64,000 bases of DNA, from contig NZ_JAELTI010000004.1 in the NCBI RefSeq assembly GCF_016428755.1, forward strand, positions 1 to 64,000, read 5' to 3'. Shown here one piece after another: positions 24,507 through 33,524 of this stretch. The stretch is from Allobosea sp. ASV33. GTDB lineage: Bacteria > Pseudomonadota > Alphaproteobacteria > Rhizobiales > Beijerinckiaceae. Numbering within the stretch: position 1 is the stretch's first letter; the number at the start of each line of letters is the position of its first letter. The position numbers were made by a program, and so were the translations under genes. The notes beneath the pieces are model-generated. The model had not been told where the DNA came from, ran no database searches, and was given only the letters and a program-made list of their open reading frames with translations.

Positions 24507-25406
24507 TCAGGCCTGCGCCGGGCGGGCGGAAATCACCCGCAGCGCCTTGGGCAGCAGGCCGTAGCTCAACGGCCCCACCTTGCGCTCGACCTCGCCATCG
24601 AAGGTGATGTGCCCGCGCCGTTTGTCGCGCCGCATCAGCGTCACCGCATCGCCGGTGAAGGAGGTCAGGTTGTGCGAGTCGCGCCAACGGCCCGAGACCA
24701 CCGACAGCGCCGCCTTGCTGCGCGAGTAGAGACCGCCGGCATTGAGGACATGGACCTCGAAAATGCCGTCGTCGAGCCGGGGCCGCCGCCAGTCGGCGCC
24801 CTCGAAGCGATTGACCGTGACGAGCACGGCATCGGCCTCAACGATGCTGTGATCCGTGCCGACCTTAATGTCGAGCGTGACCGGCCGGGTGAACAGGATC
24901 GAGCGCGTCGCGGCGACACTGAACGCGGCGCTTCGGCTGAAGGGAAAGCGCCGGCGCGCATATTCGCGCTCGCGCGCCATCAGGCTGAAGAAGCCCATGC
25001 CGGAAAGCGAGTGGAACAGCCGGTCGTTGACGCGGCCGACATCCATCTCGACCGGCTCGCCCCGGCAGAGCGCCGCGATCTGCTGCTCCAGCGTGCCGGA
25101 GATTCCGAGGTCGCGGCCGAGCACGTTCACCGTGCCCATCGGCAGGATGCCGATCGGACGGTCAGCCTGGATCAGGACCGGCAAGGCGCCGTTGATCGTG
25201 CCGTCGCCGCCGGCAAGGACCGGCATCGCGTGGCGATCCGAGATCGCCAGCGAAAGCGCATCGTCGATCTCGCGCGGAGGCACGAGGCGGATCTCCGTGC
25301 CGCAGCCATGGTTGGCGAAAGCTGCTTTAAGCCGCGCGACGAAAGCATCCGCGCCGGCCTCGAGGACGGTTCCGGCGCGGGCATTGACGACGATCGTGTA
25401 GCGCAT
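24507..25406 (-). CDS. Diacylglycerol kinase family lipid kinase
   Basis: The 299-residue protein opens with the DAGK catalytic fold 'YTIVVNARAGTV', has the glycine-rich nucleotide motif 'PVLAGGDGTINGALPVLI', 'PIGILPMGTVNVLGRDLGI' and a C-terminal 'TFDGEVERKVGPLSYGLLPK'. Members phosphorylate diacylglycerol, sphingosine-like or related lipids. It probably works with the PAP2 phosphatase gene 95 bases downstream. The lipid substrate cannot be read from the sequence. Confidence 0.87.
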   Translation of the reverse strand: MRYTIVVNARAGTVLEAGADAFVARLKAAFANHGCGTEIRLVPPREIDDALSLAISDRHAMPVLAGGDGTINGALPVLIQADRPIGILPMGTVNVLGRDLGISGTLEQQIAALCRGEPVEMDVGRVNDRLFHSLSGMGFFSLMAREREYARRRFPFSRSAAFSVAATRSILFTRPVTLDIKVGTDHSIVEADAVLVTVNRFEGADWRRPRLDDGIFEVHVLNAGGLYSRSKAALSVVSGRWRDSHNLTSFTGDAVTLMRRDKRRGHITFDGEVERKVGPLSYGLLPKALRVISARPAQA

Positions 25407-25450
25407 GGTGCTGGGGTAGATGGGTGGCGTTCGACCACGCGCAAGGGCGC

Positions 25451-26338
25451 TTACGCGGCGGCCGGGCGGGCGTCGAACTGTTCCGACATCGCCGGCACCA
25501 GAGGCATCGACACGTCCTCCACCTCCTCGGTAACGACCTCGAAACGCTGCAGCGTATGGGTACCGAAGGAGCTGATCATGGCGACATCGGTGGCGTCGCG
25601 GCCGCGAGCGATGACCACGCGGCCGATGCGCGGCTCGTTATGGCGGGCATCGAATGTGTACCAGCGCCCGCCGAGGAAGACCTCGAACCATGCGTTGAAA
25701 TCCATCGGCGCCGGATCGGGCGCCACGCCGATATCGCCGAGATAGCCGTTGCAGTAGCGCGCCGGGATGTTCATGCAGCGGCAGAGCGCGACGGCGAGAT
25801 GCGCGAAGTCGCGGCAGACGCCGATACGCTCCTCGAAAGCCTCGGCGGCCGTGCGGGTATTTCGGGCGAAATGATAGCCGAAGGTCAGGTGATTGTGGAC
25901 GAAGTCGACGATTGCCTGCACGCGCGGCCAGCCCGGCTGAACAAGCCCGAACAGGCTCCAGGCCTGGTCGTAGAGCTTGTCCGTTTCGCAATAGCGGCTG
26001 CCGAGCAGATACATGAGGGCTGCATCGGGGAGACGCGACGGCGATATTTCGCGGGCCGCCGGATTGACGACATCGGGCTCGCCGGAATCGTGGACGATGC
26101 CCTGCGATTCCAGGCGGATGCCACCAGGGGGCGCGACCATGCGGCGGCGAATGTTGCCGAAGGCGTCGAGATCCTGCGTCATCGCGATCGGCAAGGAGGG
26201 ATCGGCGAGCGCGGTCAGCTTCATCTCATCCGGCGTCGTCAGATCGTGGCGGCGCGACGGGTGAACATCGAGCAGCGTGATCAACGGCATGTCATGGGCA
26301 CAGACCAACTCGATCCGATAGCCGTAACGGATGCGCAT
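25451..26338 (-). CDS. Transglutaminase-like family protein with a changed catalytic His position
   Basis: A 295-residue protein with the transglutaminase layout: N-terminal beta region, then 'IGVCRDFAHLAVALCRCMNI' with the catalytic Cys, and 'WYTFDARHNEPRIGR' with the Asp. Where active members have 'DFHAW', this one reads 'MDFNAWFEVFL', so the catalytic His is Asn. The fold is clear but hydrolase or transferase activity is doubtful. It is the third transglutaminase-fold gene in 13 kb, though not part of the 13-20 kb operon. Confidence 0.82.
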   Translation of the reverse strand: MRIRYGYRIELVCAHDMPLITLLDVHPSRRHDLTTPDEMKLTALADPSLPIAMTQDLDAFGNIRRRMVAPPGGIRLESQGIVHDSGEPDVVNPAAREISPSRLPDAALMYLLGSRYCETDKLYDQAWSLFGLVQPGWPRVQAIVDFVHNHLTFGYHFARNTRTAAEAFEERIGVCRDFAHLAVALCRCMNIPARYCNGYLGDIGVAPDPAPMDFNAWFEVFLGGRWYTFDARHNEPRIGRVVIARGRDATDVAMISSFGTHTLQRFEVVTEEVEDVSMPLVPAMSEQFDARPAAA

Positions 26339-26507
26339 CTCGCCTTCTCCTGATTGAGGGCCGGACCGCTTCGCTCAGGGGCTGCTGCGGATCATCGGGC
26401 GTCGTCTTCCCCCAGCGGCTAGACGCACGAAGAGGTGCTGCTGTTCCCAGAGGGCGGTGAAAAATACGCGATCCGCCGCAAATTCAGGCGTTTTGCGAAG
26501 AGCACCA

Positions 26508-26538
26508 AAAAGAAGATGCGGGCCTTTCGGCCCGCATC
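26508..26538 (-). terminator. Rho-independent terminator of the PRC-barrel gene
   Basis: Read on the minus strand, 10-bp arms GATGCGGGCC and GGCCCGCATC around GAAA are followed by TTCTTTTT. It sits about 180 bases beyond the PRC-barrel stop codon. Confidence 0.8.
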
Positions 26539-26589
26539 CCGCCGCCACGACGGTTCGGCTGGGGGGATAGCAACCGCCGCGACCTGCGC

Positions 26590-26638
26590 CTGGATCGATT
26601 CCGCCTTTCCTCAAAAAGCGGAATCGATTCAAATCCAG
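26590..26638. repeat. Imperfect palindrome 'ctggatcgattccgc...gcggaatcgattcaaatccag'
   Basis: A 10-bp core TCGATTCCGC (26595-26604) pairs with GCGGAATCGA (26618-26627) around a 13-base loop, and outer CTGGAT/ATCCAG extend it. This may be a repeat element or part of the 3' untranslated region of the PRC-barrel transcript. Confidence 0.55.
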
Positions 26639-26716
26639 ATTTGTCGCGTCTTCGCTGGCGGGAGTTTGGGCTCGTCTCGCGAACCGATATCCGCTTCGCG
26701 CGAAAACGCGCGGCTG

Positions 26717-27115
26717 CTACATCATCCAGTAGGGCATCGTGCCGTAGTAGTCGTGGACACGCTTGCCGTAAGCCTTGTCCTCCCAGTCGGGCTCGCCTTC
26801 GCTATCGTACATCGGCGCGGCCTCGAGCTGTTCCTTGGTCAGCGGAACGACATAGCCGCCGCGCTGCGTGTCGTAGTCGAGCACGCTCCAGGGGATCGGG
26901 TGATACTTCTCGCCCAACCCGAGGAAACCGCCGAAGGACATGATGGCGTAGGCGACCTTGCCCGTCAGCTTGTCGAGCATCACGTCGTAGATCTCGCCGA
27001 GATGATCGCCGCCCGCATTGTAGACATCCGTACCGGCGACGCGGGCACCCGCAATGAGCGGATTGGCGGTCGCAGCAGCGGCTGTCGAGCTGGCAGTCAT
27101 GGGAACATCTGTCAT
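26717..27115 (-). CDS. PRC-barrel domain protein
   Basis: The 132-residue protein has an Ala/Thr-rich leader, then a PRC-barrel domain from about residue 20 ('GTDVYNAGGDHLGEIYDVML', 'GKVAYAIMSFGGFLGLGEKY', 'HPIPWSVLDYD') and a Tyr/Met-rich end 'YYGTMPYWMM'. PRC-barrel proteins bind partner proteins or RNA-processing factors; in rhizobia such stand-alone forms are often stress-linked. A near-consensus EcfG promoter lies 66 bases upstream, and a glycine-zipper lipoprotein gene is divergent from it. Confidence 0.85.
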   Translation of the reverse strand: MTDVPMTASSTAAAATANPLIAGARVAGTDVYNAGGDHLGEIYDVMLDKLTGKVAYAIMSFGGFLGLGEKYHPIPWSVLDYDTQRGGYVVPLTKEQLEAAPMYDSEGEPDWEDKAYGKRVHDYYGTMPYWMM

Positions 27116-27180
27116 CGTCTTCCCCCTTGTGTCGCAATGGGATGCCGGAGAAAGCGCCCTCCGGCGGGACTTGCCTCTTC

Positions 27181-27205
27181 AACCGATGCTGCGGCGATAG
27201 GTTCC
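27181..27205 (-). promoter_or_regulatory. Near-consensus EcfG-type promoter for the PRC-barrel gene
   Basis: Minus strand GGAAC, 16 bases, GGTT (consensus CGTT, one mismatch). The -10 box is 66 bases before the ATG at 27115. Confidence 0.5.
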
Positions 27206-27302
27206 GGCAGGCCGGCGAATTTTCGCGGCCCTCGTGCCGACACAATGCCCGCCTCCCCAATGATGACCGGGCCAAAGCGGCGATGGTCTCCCGCCCTACG
27301 GC

Positions 27303-27327
27303 GGAACTTAAGCCGTCGGGGGCTGTT
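27303..27327 (+). promoter_or_regulatory. Near-consensus EcfG-type promoter for the glycine-zipper lipoprotein
   Basis: Plus strand GGAAC, 16 bases, TGTT (one mismatch to CGTT), with the -10 box 44 bases before the ATG at 27371. Confidence 0.5.
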
Positions 27328-27370
27328 TGGTGCTTCGAGCGACTCGTTATCTCATGGAGGAGGAGAGGTC

Positions 27371-27637
27371 ATGATCATCAAGAAGCTAATGCTCGTCGCG
27401 GCGTTGGGTGCCGCTCTCGGCGCCTGTACCGCCCGCGAACAGAATGCCGGCACGGGCGCGCTGGTCGGCGCGGGCGCCGGCGCCATCATCGGCGGAGCAG
27501 CCACCGGACGCGCCGGCGGCGCCCTGGCCGGTGCCGCGATTGGCGGCGCGAGCGGCGCGATCATCGGCGGCGCGGCAACGCCGCAGCGCTGTTACGGGCG
27601 CGACGAATGGGGCCGCCGCTACGTCTACGACTGCTGA
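27371..27637 (+). CDS. Glycine-zipper lipoprotein (88 residues)
   Basis: A lipoprotein signal ends in the lipobox 'LGAC' at residue 18, so Cys 19 or the adjacent Cys should be lipidated. A repetitive glycine-zipper region 'GALVGAGAGAIIGGAATGRA' follows, repeated as 'GALAGAAIGGASGAIIGGAA', and then a short aromatic/basic end 'CYGRDEWGRRYVYDC' with two Cys. This is the 17-kDa surface antigen/YMGG-like class of outer-membrane stress lipoproteins. The ATG has a GAGGAGGAG ribosome site. A likely EcfG promoter is upstream and a terminator follows. Confidence 0.82.
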   Translation: MIIKKLMLVAALGAALGACTAREQNAGTGALVGAGAGAIIGGAATGRAGGALAGAAIGGASGAIIGGAATPQRCYGRDEWGRRYVYDC

Positions 27638-27656
27638 GGCAGCATCACCTAAAACG

Positions 27657-27687
27657 AAGGCCCGCCCGACCGGCGGGCCTTTTCTTT
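27657..27687 (+). terminator. Rho-independent terminator of the lipoprotein gene
   Basis: 10-bp arms AAGGCCCGCC and GGCGGGCCTT with a 5-base loop, followed by TTCTTTT, 20 bases after the stop codon. Confidence 0.88.
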
Positions 27688-27713
27688 TGCGGAGAGCGTG
27701 AGGCGCGCTGCTC

Positions 27714-28463
27714 TCAGGCGGCCCCATACGGTCCGAAGCGCCCGACGAAGCGGTGGCGGAAGCCCGGATAGAGCAGGCGCACCGCCGTCACCGGATGCGA
27801 CTGGTTCCAGGTCCGCCGCTCGACCAGCAGGCAGGGCTCGCCGACCGCGATGTCGAGCAATGCCGCCTGCTCCTCCCCTGCCCCGATCGCACTAATCGCA
27901 TGCTCGGCCTGCGACCAGAGGCTATGCTGCAGCAGCCAGTCGCCCGGCGGCGTCTCGGCGAAGTTCTCATCCGCCAGTCCGGTCACGCCGGCAGCATGGA
28001 TGACGCGCTCCTCCAGAACATGCGGCTTGCCGTCAGCCCGGTGCAGCACGATGAGATGCGCCACCTTGTCGGAGCGCTTCAGGCCGAACAGCTCGGCGAC
28101 CTCCGGCGAAGGCCGGCCGTCGGTGCGCGCCAGCACCTCATACGCGTAAGCTTGGCCGAGCTGGCGCACCTCTTCCGGGATCGAGAGGATGTCGAGCATG
28201 GCGTGGCTCGCCGGCGGCGTCGCGACCACGGTTCCCGAGCGGCGGCGGCGGGTAATCAGCCCCTCGCGGGCAAGCTGTACCAGAGCGCGATGCACGGTCA
28301 TGCGCGATGCGCCAAGCTGCTCCATCAGCGCATGCTCCGGCGGCACGCTCGTGCCGGGCTGCCATTCCCCGCTGACGACGAGATCGCGGATCGCCCGCCG
28401 GATCTGGTCATAGACCGGCCCGGCACCGTCCAGTTTCACCGCGTCGAGCCGGGTTTCCGTCAT
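27714..28463 (-). CDS. hutC: Histidine utilisation repressor HutC (GntR family, UTRA effector domain)
   Basis: The 249-residue protein has an N-terminal GntR winged helix ('PVYDQIRRAIRDLVVSGEW', 'ASRMTVHRALVQLAREGLI', 'RRRRSGTVVA') and a C-terminal UTRA domain ('KVAHLIVLHRADGKPHVLEE', 'WNQSHPVTAVRLLYPG'), the HutC arrangement. HutC represses hut genes until urocanate binds. It follows hutF by 12 bases on the minus strand and is probably autoregulated from the hutF-hutI operator region. Two palindromes there, and one at 43.1 kb, are the proposed binding sites. Confidence 0.93.
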   Translation of the reverse strand: MTETRLDAVKLDGAGPVYDQIRRAIRDLVVSGEWQPGTSVPPEHALMEQLGASRMTVHRALVQLAREGLITRRRRSGTVVATPPASHAMLDILSIPEEVRQLGQAYAYEVLARTDGRPSPEVAELFGLKRSDKVAHLIVLHRADGKPHVLEERVIHAAGVTGLADENFAETPPGDWLLQHSLWSQAEHAISAIGAGEEQAALLDIAVGEPCLLVERRTWNQSHPVTAVRLLYPGFRHRFVGRFGPYGAA

Positions 28464-28475
28464 CGTCGTCCCTGG

Positions 28476-29843
28476 TTACTCCGCTGCGAGCAGGCGCCGC
28501 ATCACGCTGGCGAAGCGCGCGCGCACCGAATCGCGGGCGAGATGGCGCCCCTCGGCCACCACCCTCCTGCCACCGACGACGACATCGCGCAAAGGCATGG
28601 CGTTGGCGGCGAAGATCGCGCTGTCGACCGCCTCGGCGCCGGAGCGGCCGACGAGGGCCGGATGATCGGTATCGAGCGTGATGAAATCGGCGCGGTGGCC
28701 GGGCGCGATGGCGCCGATGGCACGGCCGCAGGCCCGCGCGCCGCCGGCACAAGCGGCCTGCCAGAGCGCGAGACCGGTCGAAGCCTTCTCCTCGGCGAAG
28801 AGCGCGCGGCGACGATCCCGCAGGCGCTGCGAGTATTCGAGCTGGCGCAGTTCCGAGCCGGCATCGATCTGGATGTTGGAATCGCTGCCGACGCCATAGG
28901 CGCCGCCCGCTTGGGCATAGCGAATGCCATCGAAGATGCCGTCGCCGAGGCTGGACTCGGTGATCGGGCACAGCCCAGCCACTGCGCCGCTGCGCGCGAT
29001 GCCGTTCCGCTCGGAATCGCTCAGATGCGTCGCGTGGATCAGGCACCAGCGCTTGTCGAGCGGGATCGTGTCCATCAGCAGTTCGACCGGGCGCTTGCCG
29101 GTGATCTTCAGGCTGGCCTCGACCTCCGGCACCTGCTCGGCGACATGGATATGTACGGGATCGTTCGGGCGCAGCGAGGAGACCCAATCGAGATCGTCGA
29201 GCGCGACCGCGCGCAGTGAATGCGGGGCGACGCCGAGCCGCGCGTCCGGCAGGTCGCGGATCGCGGTGGCGCTGCCTTCGAGCAGGCGCTGATAGGCGTC
29301 GCGCTCGTTGACGAAGCGGCGCTGGCCGTGGACCGAGGGCGCCTGCCCGAAATTGCCGAAGCGATAGAGCACCGGCAGAAGCGTGAGGCCGAGGCCGGTT
29401 TCCTGCGCGGCCGAGGCGATCGCCTGCCCCATCGTCGCGATATTGGCGTAGGCGCCCCCGTCCTTGTCGTGATGGAGATAGTGGAACTCGGCGAGCGCAG
29501 TGAAGCCGCCTTCCAGCATCTCGACGAAGGCCTGCGCGGCAATGGCCTGCACGTCATCGGGATCGAGCCGGTCGAGGAAGCGGTACATCACCTCGCGCCA
29601 GGTCCAGAAGGAATCCTCCGGCGCGCCGCGGCGCTCGGACAAGCCGGCCATGCCGCGCTGGAAGGCATGGCTGTGCAGGTTCGGCATGCCGGGCAGAGCG
29701 ATCCCTGAGAAGCTGTGCTGATCCCCTGCTGGCTTCACCCCTGTCTCAACGGACGCGATCGTGCCCTCGACAATGGTCAGCTTCACATCGCTGGCAAAAC
29801 CTTCGGGCAGAAGAGCCTCGGCCAGATGCAGGGTCTCGGTCAC
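28476..29843 (-). CDS. hutF: Formimidoylglutamate deiminase
   Basis: HutF converts N-formimidoyl-glutamate to N-formylglutamate and ammonia. The 455-residue amidohydrolase has the metal motif 'GMPNLHSHAFQRGMAGLSER', 'HIHVAEQVPEVE', 'LIHATHLSDSE' and 'GVGSDSNIQIDAGSELRQLE', all typical of HutF. The GTG at 29843 has GGAG eight bases upstream. Longer frames starting at TTG 29885 or ATG 29879 would begin inside the operator palindrome and are rejected. It is divergent from hutI and upstream of hutC. Confidence 0.93.
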   Translation of the reverse strand: MTETLHLAEALLPEGFASDVKLTIVEGTIASVETGVKPAGDQHSFSGIALPGMPNLHSHAFQRGMAGLSERRGAPEDSFWTWREVMYRFLDRLDPDDVQAIAAQAFVEMLEGGFTALAEFHYLHHDKDGGAYANIATMGQAIASAAQETGLGLTLLPVLYRFGNFGQAPSVHGQRRFVNERDAYQRLLEGSATAIRDLPDARLGVAPHSLRAVALDDLDWVSSLRPNDPVHIHVAEQVPEVEASLKITGKRPVELLMDTIPLDKRWCLIHATHLSDSERNGIARSGAVAGLCPITESSLGDGIFDGIRYAQAGGAYGVGSDSNIQIDAGSELRQLEYSQRLRDRRRALFAEEKASTGLALWQAACAGGARACGRAIGAIAPGHRADFITLDTDHPALVGRSGAEAVDSAIFAANAMPLRDVVVGGRRVVAEGRHLARDSVRARFASVMRRLLAAE

Positions 29844-29871
29844 CGTTTCGCTCCGTCGCTCGCTGGCGCTC

Positions 29872-29887
29872 AATTGCATATGCAAAT
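29872..29887. promoter_or_regulatory. Proposed HutC operator O1
   Basis: AATTGCATATGCAAAT, with the perfect 12-bp palindrome TTGCATATGCAA at 29874-29885, lies on the hutF side of the divergent hut region. HutC regulators bind short inverted repeats of this kind; binding here is inferred from position and recurrence. Confidence 0.75.
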
Positions 29888-29892
29888 ACCAC

Positions 29893-29922
29893 TTGCCAAT
29901 TGCATATGCAATTGGATAGCAT
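29893..29922 (+). promoter_or_regulatory. Candidate sigma-70 promoter of the hutI operon
   Basis: TTGCCA (29893-29898), 18 bases, TAGCAT (29917-29922). The spacer is almost entirely operator O2, so a bound repressor would block RNA polymerase. Confidence 0.5.
29896..29915. promoter_or_regulatory. Proposed HutC operator O2
   Basis: The 20-bp perfect palindrome CCAATTGCATATGCAATTGG contains the same 12-bp core as O1. The two cores are 26 bases apart centre to centre, about two and a half helical turns. Confidence 0.8.
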
Positions 29923-29956
29923 GGCCTGATATCAAAGAGTAGCGGGAGGACGCACG

Positions 29957-31189
29957 GTGGCGAAAGCGCCTGGTGAAGCGATTGTCTGCGACAAGCTCTG
30001 GACGAATGCGCGGCTGGCGACGATGTCGGCCGCGATCGATGCGCCCTATGGTGCGATCGAGGACGGCGTCATCGCCGCCCGCGACGGACGCATCGTCTAT
30101 GCCGGGCCGCGCAGCGCGGCGCCCTCCTTCCAGGCGGCCGAGACCATCGACTGCGCGGGACGCTGGATCACGCCCGGCCTGATCGATTGCCACACCCATC
30201 TCGTCTATGGCGGCGACCGGGCGCACGAGTTCGAACTGCGCCTGCAGGGCGCGACCTATGAGGAGATCGCGCGGGCCGGCGGCGGCATCCTCTCCACCGT
30301 CAAGGCGACGCGCGAGGCGAGCGAGGATGCGCTCTTCGCCTCCGCCGACCGGCGCCTCGCCGCGCTGATGGCCGAGGGCGTCACCACCGTCGAGATCAAG
30401 TCCGGCTACGGGCTGGAGCAGCAGGCGGAGCTCAAGCAACTGCGCGTCGCCCGCCGGATCGGCCGCGAGCGCCCTGTCACCGTCCGCACCACCTTCCTCG
30501 GCGCCCATGCCGTGCCGCCGGAATACAAGGGGCGGTCGGGCGACTACACCGCGCTCGTCGCCGGGCCGCTGCTCGATGCCGTCGCGACCGAGGGTCTGGC
30601 GGATGCGGTCGACGTCTTCTGCGAGGGCATCGCCTTCTCGCCCCACGAGACCAAGGCAGTATTCGAGGCCGCCAAGGCCAAGGGCCTCGCGATCAAGATC
30701 CATGCCGAGCAGCTCTCCAACCTGCATGGCGCCAAGCTCGCAGCCGAGATGGGCGCACTCTCCGCCGACCACCTCGAATATCTCGACGAGGACGGCGTCA
30801 TCGCCATGGCCAAGGCCGGTACGGTCGCGGTCGTGCTGCCGGGCGCCTTCTACTTCCTGCGCGAGACGCAGAAGCCGCCGATCGAACTGATGCGCAAGCA
30901 TGGCGCGGCGATCGCACTCGCGACCGACGCCAATCCCGGCTCCTCGCCGCTGACCTCCCCGCTGCTGGTGCTCAACATGGCCTGCACGCTCTTCCGCATG
31001 ACACCGGAAGAGGCTCTTGCCGGCCTCACCCGCAACGCCGCGACCGCGCTCGGCCTGCAGGACGAAATCGGCACGCTCGAATCCGGCAAGCGCTGCGATC
31101 TCGCGATCTGGGAGATCGAGCGCCCGGCCGAACTCGCCTACCGCATCGGTTTCAATCCCCTTCACACCCGCATCTGGAACGGACAATGA
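29957..31189 (+). CDS. hutI: Imidazolonepropionase
   Basis: HutI opens the ring of imidazolone-5-propionate to give formimidoylglutamate. The 410-residue amidohydrolase has the metal motif '[20 protein letters not shown]', then '[20 protein letters not shown]', 'EIKSGYGL', '[11 protein letters not shown]', 'KIHAEQLSN' and '[12 protein letters not shown]'. The GTG start at 29957 has GGGAGGA seven bases upstream. It leads hutI-hutH-hutG-hutU and overlaps hutH by ATGA. Confidence 0.95.
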   Translation: MAKAPGEAIVCDKLWTNARLATMSAAIDAPYGAIEDGVIAARDGRIVYAGPRSAAPSFQAAETIDCAGRWITPGLIDCHTHLVYGGDRAHEFELRLQGATYEEIARAGGGILSTVKATREASEDALFASADRRLAALMAEGVTTVEIKSGYGLEQQAELKQLRVARRIGRERPVTVRTTFLGAHAVPPEYKGRSGDYTALVAGPLLDAVATEGLADAVDVFCEGIAFSPHETKAVFEAAKAKGLAIKIHAEQLSNLHGAKLAAEMGALSADHLEYLDEDGVIAMAKAGTVAVVLPGAFYFLRETQKPPIELMRKHGAAIALATDANPGSSPLTSPLLVLNMACTLFRMTPEEALAGLTRNAATALGLQDEIGTLESGKRCDLAIWEIERPAELAYRIGFNPLHTRIWNGQ

Positions 31190-32718
31190 TCACGGTTTCG
31201 CTGAACCCGGGCGCAGCACATCTCACCGATTGGCGCGCGATCCTCGACGGCGCCGTCGCCTCGCTCAGTGGTGAGAGCGCGAAGAACATCGCCTCCGGCC
31301 AGAAGATCGTCGAGGAGATCGTCGCTGCCGGCACCGTGACCTATGGCGTCAATACCGGCTTCGGCAAGCTCGCCAGCGTGCGCATCGCCGATGCCGATCT
31401 CGCCAAGCTCCAGAGCAACCTGATCCTCTCGCATGCGGTCGGCACCGGCCCGGCCCTGCCCGACGGTGTCGTCCGCCTGCTGCTGGCGATGAAGGCGGCG
31501 AGCCTGGCGCGCGGCGCCTCCGGCGTGCGCCCCGTCGTTATCGAAGCGCTGACTAACGCGCTCAAGGCCGACGCCCTGCCGGTGATCCCGGCCAAGGGCT
31601 CGGTGGGCGCCTCCGGCGACCTCGCGCCGCTCGCCCATATGACCGCAGCCCTGATGGGCTACGGCGAGATCCGCCTGAAGGGCGAGACGCTTCCGGCGGC
31701 AGATGCCCTCAAGCGTGCGGGCCTCGCCACGCTGGCACTCGGCGCCAAGGAAGGCCTCGCGCTGATCAACGGCACGCAGGTCTCGACCACGCTGGCGCTC
31801 ACGGGCTTGGCCGCCATCGCCCGCGTCTTCGACGCCGCGCTCGTCGCCGGCGCGCTCTCGGTCGATGCGCTCAAGGGCTCCGATACTCCGTTCGACCCGC
31901 GCATCCAGACTCTGCGCGGTCAGCCCGGCCAGATCAAGGTCGCCAAGATCCTGCTCGACCTGATCGCCGGCAGCGCGATCCGCGAGAGCCATCGCCATGG
32001 CGATACGAAGGTGCAGGACCCCTATTCGCTCCGCTGCCAGCCGCAGGTGATGGGCGCGGTTCATGGGCTGCTGGCGAATGTCGCCGCGACACTCTCCATC
32101 GAGGCCAACGCGGTCACCGACAATCCGCTGGTGCTCGGCCCCGGCGAGATTGTCTCGGGCGGCAATTTCCACGCCGAGCCGGTCGCCTTCGCCGCCGATA
32201 TCCTGGCGATGGCCGTCTGCGAGATCGGCAACCTCTCGGAGCGCCGCATGGCGCTGCTGGTCGACCCCGTGATGAGCGGCCTGCCGCCCTTCCTCGCCCG
32301 CGATGCCGGCCTGAACTCGGGCTTCATGATCGCGCAGGTCACCGCTGCCGCGCTCGCCTCCGAGAACAAGCAGAAGGCTTATCCGGCTTCGGTCGACACC
32401 ATCCCGACCTCGGCCAACCAGGAAGACCATGTCTCGATGGCGACGCATGGCGCCTTCCGCTTGATCGACATGGCGAAGAACGCGGCCAGCATCATCGGCG
32501 TCGAACTGATGGCGGCGGCGGAGGCGATCGAGCATCACCGCCCGCTCAAGACCAGCGCGCGCCTGGAGCCGGTGCTCGCGCTGCTGCGCAGCAAGATCGC
32601 GCCGCTCACCGAGGACCGCTATCTCGCCCCCGACCTCGCGGCCGCGACCGAGTTCGTGCTCTCCGGCGCCGTCGGCAAGGCAGCCGGCCTCGACAGCTTC
32701 GCCGAGTGCAGCGCATGA
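31186..32718 (+). CDS. hutH: Histidine ammonia-lyase
   Basis: HutH deaminates L-histidine to urocanate, the first step of the pathway. The 510-residue protein has the self-forming MIO cofactor triad Ala-Ser-Gly at residues 142-144 ('[16 protein letters not shown]'), the catalytic-loop motif '[12 protein letters not shown]', '[17 protein letters not shown]' and '[15 protein letters not shown]'. Length is normal for the family. Start and stop overlap the flanking hut genes by ATGA, showing tight translational coupling. Confidence 0.96.
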   Translation: MITVSLNPGAAHLTDWRAILDGAVASLSGESAKNIASGQKIVEEIVAAGTVTYGVNTGFGKLASVRIADADLAKLQSNLILSHAVGTGPALPDGVVRLLLAMKAASLARGASGVRPVVIEALTNALKADALPVIPAKGSVGASGDLAPLAHMTAALMGYGEIRLKGETLPAADALKRAGLATLALGAKEGLALINGTQVSTTLALTGLAAIARVFDAALVAGALSVDALKGSDTPFDPRIQTLRGQPGQIKVAKILLDLIAGSAIRESHRHGDTKVQDPYSLRCQPQVMGAVHGLLANVAATLSIEANAVTDNPLVLGPGEIVSGGNFHAEPVAFAADILAMAVCEIGNLSERRMALLVDPVMSGLPPFLARDAGLNSGFMIAQVTAAALASENKQKAYPASVDTIPTSANQEDHVSMATHGAFRLIDMAKNAASIIGVELMAAAEAIEHHRPLKTSARLEPVLALLRSKIAPLTEDRYLAPDLAAATEFVLSGAVGKAAGLDSFAECSA

Positions 32719-33524
32719 GCGCCGAGACCGTCACGGTCACGCGGGGCTCGTCCCCGCTGATCCTCTCGATGCCGCATCCCGGCACCGGCCTTCCGCCGGA
32801 GGTCGCGGCGCAGCTCAACGAACGCGGAAAGCTGGTCGAGGATACTGACTGGCATATGCGCCAGCTCTACGGCTTCGCCGCGCCGTTCGAGCCCACAATC
32901 GTCGAGGCGCAGCTCTCGCGCTTCGTCATCGACCTCAACCGCGACCCGTCCGGCGTCTCGCTCTATCCGGGCCAGGCGACGACCGAGCTCGTTCCGAGCA
33001 CGACCTTCGACGGCGCGCCGATCTGGCAGAAGGCTCCGGACGCGAACGAGATCGAGCGGCGCAAGGCAGCTTATTTCCAGCCCTATCACACGGCGCTGGC
33101 CGCCGAGATCGAACGGGTGAAGGCCGAGCACGGCTATTGCGTGCTGTGGGACTGCCACTCGATCAAGTCGGTGATCCCGCGCCTGTTTCCGGGCACGCTG
33201 CCGATACTGAACCTCGGCACCAATTCCGGCCAGAGCTGCGCCGGGAGCGTCGAGGCCGCCGCCGTCACCGCGATGGCCGGCCATCCCCTGACCCAGATCG
33301 CCAATGGTCGCTTCAAGGGCGGCTGGATCACGCGCCATTACGGGCGCCCCTCCGAGCGCGTTCACGCGCTCCAGATGGAAATCGCGCTCTCGGCCTATCT
33401 GACCGACGAGACCGCGCCCTGGACCTTCGACGCGCCGAAGGCCGCCGCCTTGCAAACCGCCTTGTCAGCCATCATCGCCGCCGCCCTCGACGCGGCCAAG
33501 GAACTCGAACGGAGCCGTTCATGA
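32715..33524 (+). CDS. hutG: N-formylglutamate deformylase
   Basis: HutG hydrolyses N-formylglutamate to glutamate and formate, the last step after HutF. The 269-residue protein has the N-formylglutamate amidohydrolase fold: '[14 protein letters not shown]' with a metal ligand near the N-terminus, '[13 protein letters not shown]', '[18 protein letters not shown]' and 'LWDCHSIKS'. The ATG at 32715 overlaps the hutH stop (ATGA) and is preferred over GTG at 32706. It overlaps hutU by ATGA. Confidence 0.93.
   Translation: MSAETVTVTRGSSPLILSMPHPGTGLPPEVAAQLNERGKLVEDTDWHMRQLYGFAAPFEPTIVEAQLSRFVIDLNRDPSGVSLYPGQATTELVPSTTFDGAPIWQKAPDANEIERRKAAYFQPYHTALAAEIERVKAEHGYCVLWDCHSIKSVIPRLFPGTLPILNLGTNSGQSCAGSVEAAAVTAMAGHPLTQIANGRFKGGWITRHYGRPSERVHALQMEIALSAYLTDETAPWTFDAPKAAALQTALSAIIAAALDAAKELERSRS

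Larger units (their letters stand above)
26339..26716. other. 378-bp gene-free gap with a terminator and a palindrome
   Basis: No gene is seen. The gap holds a factor-independent terminator for the PRC-barrel gene (26508-26538) and an AT-richer palindrome (26590-26638). The remaining left part should carry the promoter of the transglutaminase-like gene, which was not resolved. Confidence 0.6.

Noticed and set aside
26408-26435. GGAAC-N17-CGTC on the minus strand upstream of the transglutaminase-like gene
   Set aside because: One mismatch in the -10 element, and no independent link of that gene to stress. Too weak to list.
29844-29885. TTG/ATG starts of hutF inside the operator
   Set aside because: They lie within the palindrome TTGCATATGCAA, lack a ribosome site and add residues not typical of HutF.
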